From contig JAVVLW010002724.1 of NCBI GenBank assembly GCA_034401795.1, forward strand, positions 25,001 to 89,000: a stretch of 64,000 bases of DNA, written 5' to 3'. This DNA comes from Chaetoderma sp. LZ-2023a (taxonomy: Eukaryota; Mollusca; Caudofoveata; Chaetodermatida; Chaetodermatidae). The notes under the pieces were generated by a model. The model was not told the DNA's origin and did no database searches. It saw only the letters and a program-made list of their open reading frames with translations. A program made the translations under genes and the position numbers. Of the stretch, positions 1 through 9,763 are shown piece after piece; position 1 is the first letter of the stretch, and every line of letters starts with the position of its first letter.

Positions 1-470
1 TCAGAATTAGACTAAGAATTACGCTAGAAACAGGGATTTTCTTCAAGAAAATAACTCCCTTTGGATAAAATAAATATGTCAACCTGCCGACATAAGAGGA
101 AAAGAGCGCGAAAAAAGGCTGAACGGCCCGAAGACAACTGGCCATCTAAAGTTGGATGAAATTAAAAATTATGTATCTAGCGATAATTCATAGAATACAG
201 ACCGACTTATCGACTGCAACAAAAAACCCATCCGGCAACCAGTTGGAAGAGTCTTTAATTACGTTGAAATGTTTCATTGATAAAAGAATAAATGCTGAAT
301 ATCTACGACTCCAAGAGAGACTTCAAGATTGGCAATGTCTCGGAATTAATATTTTTAGCGATTAAACATTCCGAATTTAAAAGCACTTACTGAAATAAGA
401 CTAACTCTTAGGAAAGATGATGACTAGATCCTAGGAAAGACAACCCTGGAATCTCAGTAAGAGCTATCAC
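1..470. other. Unassigned DNA at window start
   Basis: No gene is supported. One open frame of 69 codons (156-365, +) has a heptad-like stretch of charged and Leu residues (ECFID..EYLRLQERLQDW region) but no recognisable domain. The sequence may be the far end of the truncated DIRS copy that follows or an unrelated decayed element. Nothing allows a choice. Confidence 0.3.
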
Positions 471-537
471 CGGAAATCCAAAAAAGGAAAACAGAACCGG
501 AAGTTAATCATAGAACACCATGAAACCGGTAATGACC

Positions 538-1390
538 CTATCCCCGGATGTACGAATCTGGAAGTGAAAAAATTGGAAACGGAAATGTGCAAACCGGAAG
601 AAGACAACCGGAAACTGAACCTGGATGTACAGTAAAAAAACAGAATAAGCAAAGGAACTGGAAATACGCAAAACCGGACGTCAGACCAGATACGGAAAGA
701 ACGGAGGTAGATCCGGAAAATGGAAGTAACCCCTGTCCTGAGGACGGAAGTCTATCCGGATCTGAATGACCCGGAAGTACACCTCTAGAAACAGAAGCGG
801 AAGTGTACAGACAGGAATCCAAACCGGAAGCGCTTCTACCGGAAGACAAAAAATAATAGGAGTCCACAGACCCCGAATATCCAGTATGACCGGAAGCGCT
901 GCTAAAACCTGAAACGGAACCGGATCTTGAAGACCCAGATATCCACCACAACGGAACCGGAAGAACTAGCAAGGCTAGAATGTGAACTCTTAGCTATAAG
1001 CGACATACGGAGAATCTTGACGACCAGTATGACCGAAAAACTGGCATTAGCATAAGGCTTTTGGACGTTAGCTTTCGCCTCCGCCACCACTGCTTGAGGG
1101 TTATGCTTATCACCCTCAAGTCTAATGTGGGTTTGACCTGGTGACCTGCACGAGCTCACCTTCGAGAGCTTTGTCGCTCTAGACTTTGGTTCCTGAGACC
1201 TAATAACCTGCATTGACGTTAGAGGGATCGGTTTCCCCCCTTTGCGGGAACGCCCGCTAGCCCTCAGGCTATCGTCGGAACCAGAAGAAACTTCCTGTTT
1301 CTTGGCCTCCATGATGGCAGATATCCTTTCATCTAAAGATTTAGTCAAAACTGCAGCGAAGGATTCAAATCTCGCAAATAAAGCTAACAC
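538..1390 (-). pseudogene. DIRS gag-like N-terminal remnant
   Basis: The open frame 902-1390 (162 codons) begins MLALFARFESFAAVLTKSLDERI and contains KPIPLTSMQV, SRATKLSKV and PGQTHIRLEG. The same blocks occur in order in the gag of the full DIRS copy (about 13680-13370). A second frame, 538-972, continues with a Ser/Gly-rich SVSG-type repeat containing GVLPGHSDPDRLPSS, matching GVLPGRSDLDRLPSS in the full copy. The frame break between the two pieces (overlap 902-972) and the missing C-terminal half make it a pseudogene. Gag is expected to coat the retrotransposon RNA. That role is family knowledge, not visible here. Confidence 0.7.
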
Positions 1391-2179
1391 AGCTTCCGAA
1401 TTCGCCGAAGAGGCCCTCCCCCCTCCATTGCTGCTGGAATAGACATATTAGATATTGCAAAAGACACAGCTTTTGTCTTACTAGCAATGGAGGTAAGGGA
1501 AGGACGACCAGAGGGCAGCGCTGTAGGACGAATAGTCCTCAATGAAAAACTTAGATACGAACGCAGACCATCCTATGCAAAACCCGCACATCGATGTGGG
1601 GGTACACGTAGTGCACTTAAAACAGACATCTTCTCCATACTCCACAGAGTGAACTCGTTCACAGATTGAGGACGTGCACTTGATTTATCGTTCGTTAAAA
1701 CAGACTCTTAAAAACGAAAAAAGATTACGAAAGAAGCATACAGCTAAGAATTTCGATAAAAGGAGTCTAGAAATATGCAAACGCCGTTCAAAGAAAGGCC
1801 GGAAAGTTCAAATTCAAGATTGTTTTCTATCATAGCGAAATAAACGTAATTCCTTCTTGCAAAGCACTATTTTCTATTTATTTTTTAACTGAAAGTGATT
1901 AAGGGCTCACTGGAGTAATAGAGGGTTTTTAGACGATGATGTCTTAGGCATATTAAAGTTGTTACCACGTAAACGAAACCCACGAAAACCGGTAACATTT
2001 ATATATATAGTTATAAAGTTCAATATAACCACAAAATACTTCCAAACACATAATTTTGGGAGGATAGACTTCATAATAGGCATATCTTAGCGTGAGGAAG
2101 TCATTCAATAGTAATCTGACACAGCGCAAAGCTATAAAAACTTTCTGATAATATGTGTGCAGTTGTTCTGCTTGCAGAA

Positions 2180-2467
2180 TAATTGAAAAGTGAATCTGTT
2201 TCCTATTTGGGCTCCAGTGCGCATGCGCAAGCGTGCTTAGTGACAGGTGTCACTATGGAGTGAGTACAGACTGGTGCCAGTCTATATCAGTTAATATACT
2301 GGCGATGGACCTAACCAGTAGCCTGGTTGAGGGTCCATATTTATAGGAATAGGCATGGGGAGGAGTGTATGCAAGCATAAAAATCTTATTCTGGTAGCTA
2401 AATACAGATAATTGATTTAGCAAGTAGTGATTGAACGGTAGTGGATGTTTTTGTGGTGTAATAACAA
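2180..2467 (-). repeat. DIRS 5' terminal repeat (truncated copy)
   Basis: The block from cctatttgggctccagtgc to ggtgtaataacaacc matches 14436-14694 closely. It also matches, inverted, the 3' terminal repeat at 7254-7500. It contains the conserved internal blocks gcgcaagcgtgcttagtgac, gactggtgccagtctatat and gatttagcaagtagtgattg. It is the outer 5' end of the element, expected to carry the promoter. No TATA box was assigned. Confidence 0.8.
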
Positions 2468-3740
2468 CCCTTGCTTCTCTTGGTCTGCATACGGACAGCC
2501 TATAAGCAAAACCCTTGCTTCTCTTGGCCTGCATACGGACAGCCTATAAGCAAAACCCTTGCTTCTCTTGGCCTGCATACGGACAGCCTATAAGCAAAAC
2601 CCTTACTTCTCTTGGCCTGCATACGGACAGCCTATAAGCAAAACCCTTGCTTCTCTTGACCTGCATACGGACAGCCTATAAGCAAAACCCTTGCTTCTCT
2701 TGGCCTGCATACGGACAGCCTATAAGCAAAACCCTTGCTTCTCTTGGCCTGCATACAGACAGCCTATAAGCAAAACCCTTGCTTCTCTTGGCCTGCATAA
2801 GGACAGCCTATAAGCAAAACCCTTGCTTCTCTTGGCCTGCCTACAGACAGCCTATAAGCAAAACCCTTGCTTCTCTTGGCCTGCATACGAACAGCCTACA
2901 AGCAAAACCCTTGCTTCTCTTGGCCTGCATATGGACAGCCTATAAGCAAAACCCTTGCTTCTCTTGGCCTGTATACGGACAGTCTATAAGCAAAACCTTT
3001 GCATCTCTTGGCCTGTATGGGCACTCAATAAGCAAAACCCTTGCACCTCTCGGCCTGTATGGACACACAATAAGCAACACCCTTGCATCTCTTGGCCTGT
3101 ATGGACACTCAATTAGCAAAACCCTTACTTCTCTTGGCCTGTATGGACACTCAATTAGCAAAACCCTTACTTCCCTTGGCCTGTATGGACACTCAATTAG
3201 CAAACCCCTTGCTTCCCTTGGCCTGTATGGACACTCAATTAGCAAACCCCTTGCTTCTCTTGGCCTGCATCTGGACACTCAATTAGCAAAACCCTTGCTT
3301 CCCTTGGCCTGTATACGGACAGTCTATAAGCAAAACCTTTGCATCTCTTGGCCTGTATGGACACTCAATAAGCAAAACCCTTGCATCTCTCAGCCTGTAT
3401 GGACACACAATAAGCAAAACCCTTGCATCTCTTGGCCTGTATGGACACTCAATTAGCAAAACCCTTACTTCTCTTGGCCTGTATGGACACTCAATTAGCA
3501 AAACCCTTACTTCCCTTGGCCTGTAGGAACACTCAATTAGCAAACCCCTTGCTTCCTTGGCCTGTATGGACACTCAATTAGCAAACCCCTTGCTTCTCTT
3601 GGCCTGCATCTGGACACTCAATTAGCAAAACCCTTGCTTCCCTTGGCCTGCATGGACACTCAATTAGCAAACCCCTTGCTTCTCTTGGCATGCATCCGGG
3701 CACTCAATTTGCAAAACCCTTGCTTCTCTTGGGAAATCTT
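2468..3740. repeat. Minisatellite, 44-bp then 42-bp units
   Basis: About 29 tandem units. From 2468 to about 3000 the unit is 44 bp (core cttctcttggcctgcatacg plus gacagcctataagcaaaacc). From about 3000 onward a 42-bp variant dominates (core cttggcctgtatggacactc plus aattagcaaaacccttac), with a single return to the 44-bp form near 3300-3345. The last unit breaks into agcaaagggttaaaa. Because 42 is a multiple of three, long open frames appear on both strands (2779-3456 +, 2940-3278 -, 3283-3573 -). They translate only the repeat and are not genes. The unit resembles the right arm of hairpin family A. Confidence 0.95.
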
Positions 3741-3779
3741 AACCAGCAAAGGGTTAAAAACATAAAACTTCTTAACTGG

Positions 3780-5040
3780 AATGTGCAGTTGATGGCACAC
3801 CATCGCAAATTCACGCGCTTTCGCCAACTTTGACATACCGCACCAACACTACCACCGATTTACCACACCCCTCACCATTGGGGTAGAGCCTAATGTAATT
3901 GGTGTTTCGCAATCCGGAATAATATGGGTAAGTCATGTAACAAATTTGAATCTAGATCCCACACCACCCCTCCTGCACACCCAGCTGCGGTGGAGCCTAT
4001 TGTAAATGTCACCACGCAATTCGCAATCATATGAGTAACTCATATACCAAATTTGGTTTAGTGCTGCCAGCTTTGATGCTCTGACCCCTACTCCACCCTC
4101 ATTTAAGCCATTGGGGCAGCATATACCCTTACTGAAAGAGGATACCATTCACATACTCAAGAAGCCAACAAATAAATACATATAAATATCTGCGAATTAA
4201 GAAGCTTTCAAGACGGCATCTTCGGCAAGTATAGGCTTTTATTGGCCTACAAATAGATACTGACTAAGCAAACCGCTTGTTTGTTTTTTTAAATCTGAAC
4301 CATCAAAAGGTTAAACTTTTAGCAATCAAATCGGCCAAAAAAGGCTTCAATGGTGGTCTTGTGAAATGTTCATTCGCAGACCAAGAGAGGACTATTTTTG
4401 AAAATTTAGCACTGGAACGCCTGGCTTGATAACCGAGCTAGTCATTCCAGTAGCAAAGTTTCAAAAACAGCCTTCTCTTGGTCTGCAAATGAATATTTTC
4501 TTTGAACAAATTTCTCCGTAACAAATTTAAAGGTTAATGGGTTAAAGACAATCAAATTCCAAACCAGAATGTGCAAATCCCCATGATTTCACCACCTTTG
4601 ACGTTCCACACCAACACTAACCACCGCTTTCCCACACCCCTAACCACCCTGGGGGGAAAAGCCTAATGTAATCAGTGTCTCGCAATATGCAATCATATGG
4701 TTAAGTCACATAATAATAAATTTGGTTAAATTACGTAGTTTGAACTCCGGTATCACCGACCCCTCCCGCACCACCATCAGGGGATGGAGCCTATTGCAGA
4801 CATCGCCTCACAATCCACAATCATAGGAGTAACACACATACCAAATTTGGTTTAGTTTCGCCAACTTTGATGCTCTGAACACCTTCACTCATCCCCACCC
4901 CAACTCCCCAGCCACACTCCCCAGCCACAGACGCCCTGGGGCCAGAGCCTAATGTAAACGTTGTCACACAATCTGCAATCATATAAGGAGTTCACCTAAC
5001 ATATTTGGTTGAATTCAGACATACAGTTTCAAAGAAGTCA
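3780..5040 (-). repeat. Pearl-like repeat family F, reverse copy
   Basis: Degenerate units with ccaaatttggt, atatgagtaactcatat and a C-rich stretch equivalent to the 'gccccgcccctagggggtggg' block are read in reverse orientation relative to the copies at 41.4-42.5 and 49.5-50.3 kb. The family's 3' end, with a short hairpin gatggcacaccatc, occurs at about 3790. Two similar blocks (3780-4140 and 4560-4900) flank an inserted hairpin A element at 4305-4549. No gene is present; the 3933-4148 minus frame is repeat translation. Confidence 0.6.
4305..4549 (+). mobile_element. Hairpin element A
   Basis: A long imperfect palindrome centred on ctggcttgataaccgagctag (about 4425-4445). The left arm contains gcagaccaagagaggactat and the right arm cagccttctcttggtctgca. 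The ends are aaggttaaa and gggttaaag. It is non-coding, MITE-like and about 245 bp long. The loop reads ATAAC, as in other forward copies. Confidence 0.75.
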
Positions 5041-5097
5041 TAGCCGGATGGTCAGATAGAGAGGCAATGGCAATATCGCCATTTTTTTAATAAATGT

Positions 5098-5152
5098 ATA
5101 GGGGGGGTGGGGGGAGAAATTATTAGGGAGGCGGTGTGAGGTGGGGGTGTTT
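5098..5152 (+). other. G-rich tract with quadruplex potential
   Basis: Runs of G (ggggggg, gggg, ggg, gg, ggggg) occur within about 55 bases. They lie between the pearl-like repeat and the 59-bp minisatellite. Non-coding. Confidence 0.5.
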
Positions 5153-5164
5153 GAGTCAATCCAT

Positions 5165-5996
5165 AGTTCTAATAACATCTTGTAGATTGCAATATCCATC
5201 CTGTATGTAACAACACAGGCAAGAAGATGTCATGTTGATTGTAGATTGCAACATCCATCCTGTATGTAACAACACAGGCAAGAAGATGTCCTGTTGATCA
5301 TAGATTGCAATATCCATCCTGTATGTAACAACACAGCCAAGAAGATGTCCTATTGATCATAGATTGCAATATCCATCCTGTATGTAACAACACAGCCAAG
5401 AAGATGTCCTGTTGATCGTAGATTGCAACATCCATCCTGTATGTAACAAAACAGGCAAGAAGATGTCATGTTGATCATAGATTGCAATATCCATCCTGTA
5501 TGTAACAACACAGGAAAGATGTCCTGTTGATCGTAGATTGCAATATCCATCCTGTATGTAACAACACAGGCAAGAAGATGTCCTATTGATCATAGATTGC
5601 AATATCCATCCTGTATGTAACAACACAGGCAAGATGTCCTATTGATCATAGATTGCAATATCCATCCTGTATGTAACAACACAGGCAAGAAGATGTCCTG
5701 TTGATCGTTGATTGCAATATCCATCCTGTATGTAACAACACCGGCAAGATGTCCTGTTGATCATAGATTGCAATATCCATCCTGTATGTAACAACACAGG
5801 CAAGAAGATGTCCTGTTGATCGTAGATTGCAATATCCATCCTGTATGTAACAACACAGGCAAGAAGATGTCCTATTGATCATAGATTGCAATATCTATCC
5901 TGTATGTAACAACACAGGCAAGATGTCCTGTTGATCGCAGATTGCAATATGCATCCTGTATGTAACAACACAGGCAAGAAGATGTCCTGTTGATGT
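5165..5996. repeat. Minisatellite, 59-bp unit
   Basis: About 14 tandem copies of a unit built from gattgcaatatccatcctg, tatgtaacaacacaggcaag and aagatgtcctgttgatcata. Several units lack three bases of 'aga' (56 bp). The long minus-strand open frames (5350-5550, 5357-5632, 5639-5839, 5646-5891) are translations of the repeat. Confidence 0.95.
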
Positions 5997-5997
5997 A

Positions 5998-6214
5998 TTT
6001 AATGGACCTTTCCTTTTTTAGCTATGCCACGCCCATCTCTAGCTAAGCTCCACCCACAACAATGCATAGTCTGTCTTCAAATATGCATTCGTGACATACT
6101 TATCTACATCATTCATGACGTTATAATATGTCATTGATTGTGATATCATTCAATATGTCACATAGTTGATTATGACGTCAGATTGATAGATGTATACAGT
6201 GGAAAGGCGCATTG
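5998..6214 (+). mobile_element. Hairpin family B, internally deleted copy
   Basis: It starts at aatggacctttcctttttt and ends at ggaaaggcgcattg, matching the terminal inverted repeats of family B. It carries the head block agctaagctccacccac and the tail block with repeated tgacgtca-like motifs (tatgacgtca near 6172). The whole central hairpin and about 200 bp around it are missing, so it is a hairpin-less derivative. Confidence 0.7.
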
Positions 6215-7186
6215 CCCGAGAATTCTTGAACCATTTCCAGTAGCCTAGTATTTTTGGTACTAGTCGCATATATACTTTGCACAATTTTTAGAAATTTAAT
6301 TTGATATTGCCTAACATTGACCAATCAGATATAAGAAAGTATAGGACATATATTCACATAGGTTTAAACTCAGACTATCAGCTTTTAGAGCTTGAGATAG
6401 ACACACTAGCTTTTATCATCTTGTCTGAATGTGCTTATACAGGCCTCAATCCAACGGATTCTTGCGTGGAATTTGGTTAGTTAAAAAATATTCAACAAAA
6501 TGTTTATTAAATTGTAAATTCATGAAAAAGATATAATTCATAAATTTTCGTGACGGACACCGCTCCTCTTTTGTGATGTACCAATGTCATTTTGATTTTG
6601 ACGGCAGCTAACATGACAATTATTTTGATCATACCATCAGACAACTGAGCGACAGATTGGATCCCCCTATTAGCAGAAGCATTGCAATAGATGATAAATA
6701 AATTATACCCCAGTGTTTGCATCCTAATATATATATTTTGTGGTTTTCAATGTGAAAATATTAACGGAAAACACAACATGCATGCCACGCTTGACTTTAT
6801 GTATAATTAAGGTACTATATGGTGAATCCTATAGGCATTTTAAGACCATTTCCTTTATTAAGCGCAAAAGTGCATTATTGCTCCTGGCTATACCATGTAT
6901 GATGGTAGGCTTTGTACATGAACGTGGAAATCTCAGCTGGGTGTAGGAAGGAGAGAATATATAAGTGGATTTGGTTTAATACCATTCCTGCCATCAGCTG
7001 TTCTTGACAAAGGCTGAATGTCAGCGTAGTGAAGTCAATTATGAGGATAATGGGATTAGATATTAAAACAAATTTCACGGTAAAGACCACCTAATGCTTT
7101 AGCCAAAAGCTGCCACGTCAAGTTTTCTGTATTTAGTGAACTGTGCTGTGTTGTCACACGTACTGTTTTACTAAGCCATTTAAAAA
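6215..7186. other. Non-coding spacer before the DIRS element
   Basis: About 1 kb, AT-rich. Short open frames (6507-6722 -, 6740-6946 +, 6875-7090 -) overlap on opposite strands and show no domain. A small piece at about 6485-6520 (ttcaacaaaatgtttattaaa) resembles the segment just after the family B hairpin. Nothing else is recognised. Confidence 0.5.
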
Positions 7187-7500
7187 AACCCACAGACCCC
7201 CCTTGTGGGTTGGTCTGTTGTTTTATTAACCACTATAAAAACATACTTACCGTTCAATCACTACTTGCTAAATCAATTATCTGCATTTAGCTACCAGAAT
7301 AAGATTTTTATGGCTGCATACACACCTCCCCATGCCTATTCCTATTAATATGGACCCTCAACCAGGCTACTGGTTAAGTCCATCTCCAGCCTACTGACAG
7401 ATATAGACTGGCACAAGTCTATACTCACCCCATAGTGACGCTTGTCACTAAGCGCGCTTGCGCATGTGCACTGGAGCCCAAATAGGAAACGGATTCACTT
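7187..7500 (-). repeat. DIRS 3' inverted terminal repeat
   Basis: From about 7252 (gttcaatcactacttgctaa) to 7500 (gattcactttt) it is the reverse complement of the 5' terminal repeat at 14425-14655, with small indels (for example gctgcatacacacctcccc, absent from the 5' copy). The outermost 65 bp (7187-7251, cacagaccccccttgtgggt and onward) differ from the 5' terminus but recur inverted in the ICR. Confidence 0.88.
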
Positions 7501-7573
7501 TTCTAAATTTAAGTGCTAAATATTAAAGGCCAATTCTCAAATCTTACCATGCGGGGTGGCTGAGATCGGGTCG

Positions 7574-7704
7574 TAGTGACTGAACGGTAAGTATGTTTTA
7601 TAGTGGTTAATAAAACAACAGATCAACCCACAAGGGGGGTCTGTGGGGGGTTGTTATTACACCACAAAAACATCCATTACCATTCAATCACTACTTGCTA
7701 AACC
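7574..7704. repeat. DIRS internal complementary region (ICR)
   Basis: The segment 7574-7650 (tagtgactgaacggtaagta ... ggggtctgtgggggg) is the reverse complement of the outermost 3' end (7187-7264). The adjoining 7651-7704 (ttgttattacaccacaaaaa ... cactacttgcta) is the reverse complement of the outermost 5' end (14644-14694). The two element ends are therefore copied head-to-head inside the element, as expected for the circle-junction template of DIRS replication. The join lies in a run of G/C around 7645-7652. Confidence 0.88.
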
Positions 7705-7970
7705 CGTAGATTTGGTCAGTGCCCCATTTAAACATTAGGTGGGAGATCTGAGAATCAACAAACAAGGATAAAAATCAAACCAATATTATCCAAATGTTAA
7801 TAACATAACATAATAGTGCATATAACTCAATCACACCGTGATTGACAAATAAGGATAACTTGAACTTAAAGAAATAAATAAAAAACAAAAGAAGACTCTC
7901 ACCATTTCTTACAGACACACAGTCCTAACAAAAATGGTAGGAAGTGCTTGGTAAATGGTCTTCGGCTTTT
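7705..7970. other. DIRS non-coding segment between ICR and recombinase
   Basis: AT-rich, no open frame of note. It lies just downstream of the recombinase stop and upstream of the ICR, so it is probably the element's 3' untranslated segment. Confidence 0.5.
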
Positions 7971-7974
7971 TTAG

Positions 7975-8880
7975 TTAAAATAATGTTACGAAAGAAAGAG
8001 GCTGCTGCACTCTGGTCTTTGAGATAAAATGATGTAAAAGTGGATTCAGATTTCCATCCTGCCACCTGCATGACCTCATCTAAAGACGAACCGGCAAAGA
8101 GTGAAAGAAGTAGCTATACCTCTAACGTCATGGGCTTTAATATGGGAGAGATTAATTTGATCTGGTGAGGCTGTCTCGTAACAAAGCTCAATTGTCTCAC
8201 AAATCCATCTGGCAATCGTAGATTTTGAGACCGGCTTAGATAACTCTTGCGCGTAGGAAACCCATAAATGGGATGGATCGACTCTTTTAAAATCGGTTCG
8301 CTGTTTGTAGGTTCTTAATGCCCTAACAGGACACCAAAATTTATCGGATGGCGAAAAAGACGATAAAGATTTTAAAATGATCGGACTAGCAGGAAAACGG
8401 TTAGACTGAGTTTTAGATAAAAAGTCCCTTCTGGGATATAAAACCAAGCCGTCTCCTGAAACTATAAATCTATCCTTTTCAGCAGAAAGAGCATGAATCT
8501 CTGAACGTCTTCTAGCAGAGGCAGCAGCAACAAGAAAAACAGCTTTGAGAGTTAAAAGCTTAATACTTATAGAAGAAATAGGTTCAAAATGGTGACCTGC
8601 CAAAACTTGAAGAACCAAAGCCAAATTCCAGGAAGGTAACGGCTTAGCAATCGGAGGACGAATATTACCTAGACCTCTAATAAAACTATTAAGTCTTAGT
8701 ATCCTTGACATAAGCATTCAAAAGACAAGGAAGGGAAGACGTCAGAGAAAATCTATACCCCTGACCATATTAGCTAAGAAATGTAACGAATCAAACAGAT
8801 AAGATAAAAAATCTAAAACTTGTGGTATAGAAACAGAATCGGGCACGAAACCTTGGTCTGAACACCATTCACCAAAAATT
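7975..8880 (-). pseudogene. DIRS tyrosine recombinase (YR), frameshifted
   Basis: Integrates the circular DNA intermediate in DIRS elements (family knowledge). N-terminal core-binding part: frame at about 8880-8760 with EWCSDQGFVPDSVSIPQVL, then stops. Catalytic part: open frame 8076-8717 (213 codons) with VFLVAAASARRRSEIHAL holding the first catalytic Arg, and HDVRGIATS holding the His-x-x-Arg box. A one-base frameshift follows HDVRG. The last block, GWKSESTFTSFYLKD with the nucleophilic Tyr, is in another frame at about 8060-7990. The key residues remain recognisable although the reading frame is broken at two or more places. It overlaps or abuts the end of the pol region near 8870. Confidence 0.88.
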
Positions 8881-9763
8881 TAAAGTCGACCCTTGTAAAC
8901 TCGACGGGTCGATTCTCTTCTGGCAGACAATAATTTCCTGAGATCTTGAAGAAACCTTATTCTCGAGGACCTCAGACCCGAGATTCTCCAAACGCACAGA
9001 TTGAAAATTTCTGGATTTGGATGCACACAAAGACCTCTTACTTGAGATAGAAGGTCCTGGGATACTGGAAGAAGACGAGGGAAGTCTACCAGAAGATCTA
9101 GGTCTACAAAGCAAATCCTCTTGGGCCAAAAGGGAGCTATCAGAAGAATCTCGCAATCTTGGTCCTTGACCTTCTTCAAGACTAACGGAATCAAAATCGT
9201 TGGAGGGAAGGCATAGGCGAACATTCCTGTCCAGGACTGAGACAGGGCATCCACTGCCAGGGCGTGACTGTCCGGAAAAGGAGACATGTAAGAGGAGATC
9301 TGGGCATTCAGAGGTCGCGAACAGATCTACTAGAGGACGATCCATTAGACTGAAAATCGCTCAGACAACCGACTTCTTTAAGTGTCACTCTGTGTGGGCG
9401 AACTTGCTGGAACGTGACAGTTGGGCCGCAAGAAAATTCAGACTGCCTGGGACATGGGAGGATACTAGAAAAATCTGCCCCTTGCGGCACCACAAGAGAA
9501 TATTCCACACTTCTAAACAAAGGAGACGACCTTGTACCTCCCTGCCTGTTGATATAAGACACCACTGTCGAATTATCCGACCGAATCGAGACTTTGAGAC
9601 CTATAACAAGATCTGACCATGAAAGGAGAGCCTTCTTGACAGCCCACAACTCCAGAATGTTGATATGGGCTGTCGACTCCTCCAGGGACCAAAGGCCAGA
9701 AACTGACAGGGAGTCCCAGACTGCTCCCCAACCCTCCTGGGAAGCGTCTGTGAAGATAATCGC
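8869..9763 (-). pseudogene. DIRS RNase H and downstream domain, multiply broken
   Basis: RNase H degrades the RNA strand during reverse transcription. FTDASQEGWGAVWDS (about 9755-9710) carries the first acidic residue, INILELWAVKK the Glu, and SDNSTVVSYINRQGG (about 9580) the second Asp. A frameshift near 9480 precedes HVPGSLNFLAAQLSR. In-frame stops follow, including a TGA at the expected Trp after the HTE block. Then come RPLVDLFATSE (9340) and, after another frameshift, the HALAVDALSQSW / YAFPP / ILLIAPFWP blocks (9270-9120) typical of the region between RNase H and recombinase in DIRS elements. An in-frame TAG at about 9766 separates this part from the RT thumb. Confidence 0.87.

Larger units (their letters stand above)
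470..2467 (-). mobile_element. Truncated DIRS retrotransposon copy (5' part only)
   Basis: This segment aligns by eye to the 5' end of the full DIRS element at 7187-14694, in the same orientation. It keeps the terminal repeat (2180-2467, ending in gtgtaataacaacc) and the first part of gag. The rest of gag, RT, RNase H, recombinase and 3' end are absent. The low-coordinate boundary is vague, because the gag DNA there is a low-complexity accggaag/ccggaa tract encoding Ser/Gly-rich protein. The high-coordinate end sits directly against the 44-bp minisatellite. The copy differs from the full element by many substitutions and small indels, so they are separate insertions. Confidence 0.8.

Noticed and set aside
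2779-3456. 225-codon plus frame and overlapping minus frames in the minisatellite
   Set aside because: They translate a 42-bp tandem unit; 42 is divisible by three, so open frames on both strands arise automatically.
2468-3740. Possible CRISPR-like array
   Set aside because: Units are contiguous tandem repeats without unique spacers, and the DNA is eukaryotic.
5350-5891. Minus-strand frames repeating MDIAIYDQ..HTGW
   Set aside because: Translation of the 59-bp minisatellite; frames rotate between units and overlap each other.
7187-7704. Separate small MITE next to the DIRS element
   Set aside because: The inverted repeats 7187-7264 / 7574-7650 first looked like a nested MITE, but the adjoining 7651-7704 matches the far 5' end of the element, so the whole is better explained as 3' terminal repeat plus ICR.
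9200-9616. 138-codon plus-strand frame
   Set aside because: Antisense to the DIRS RNase H region, which has clear catalytic motifs on the minus strand.
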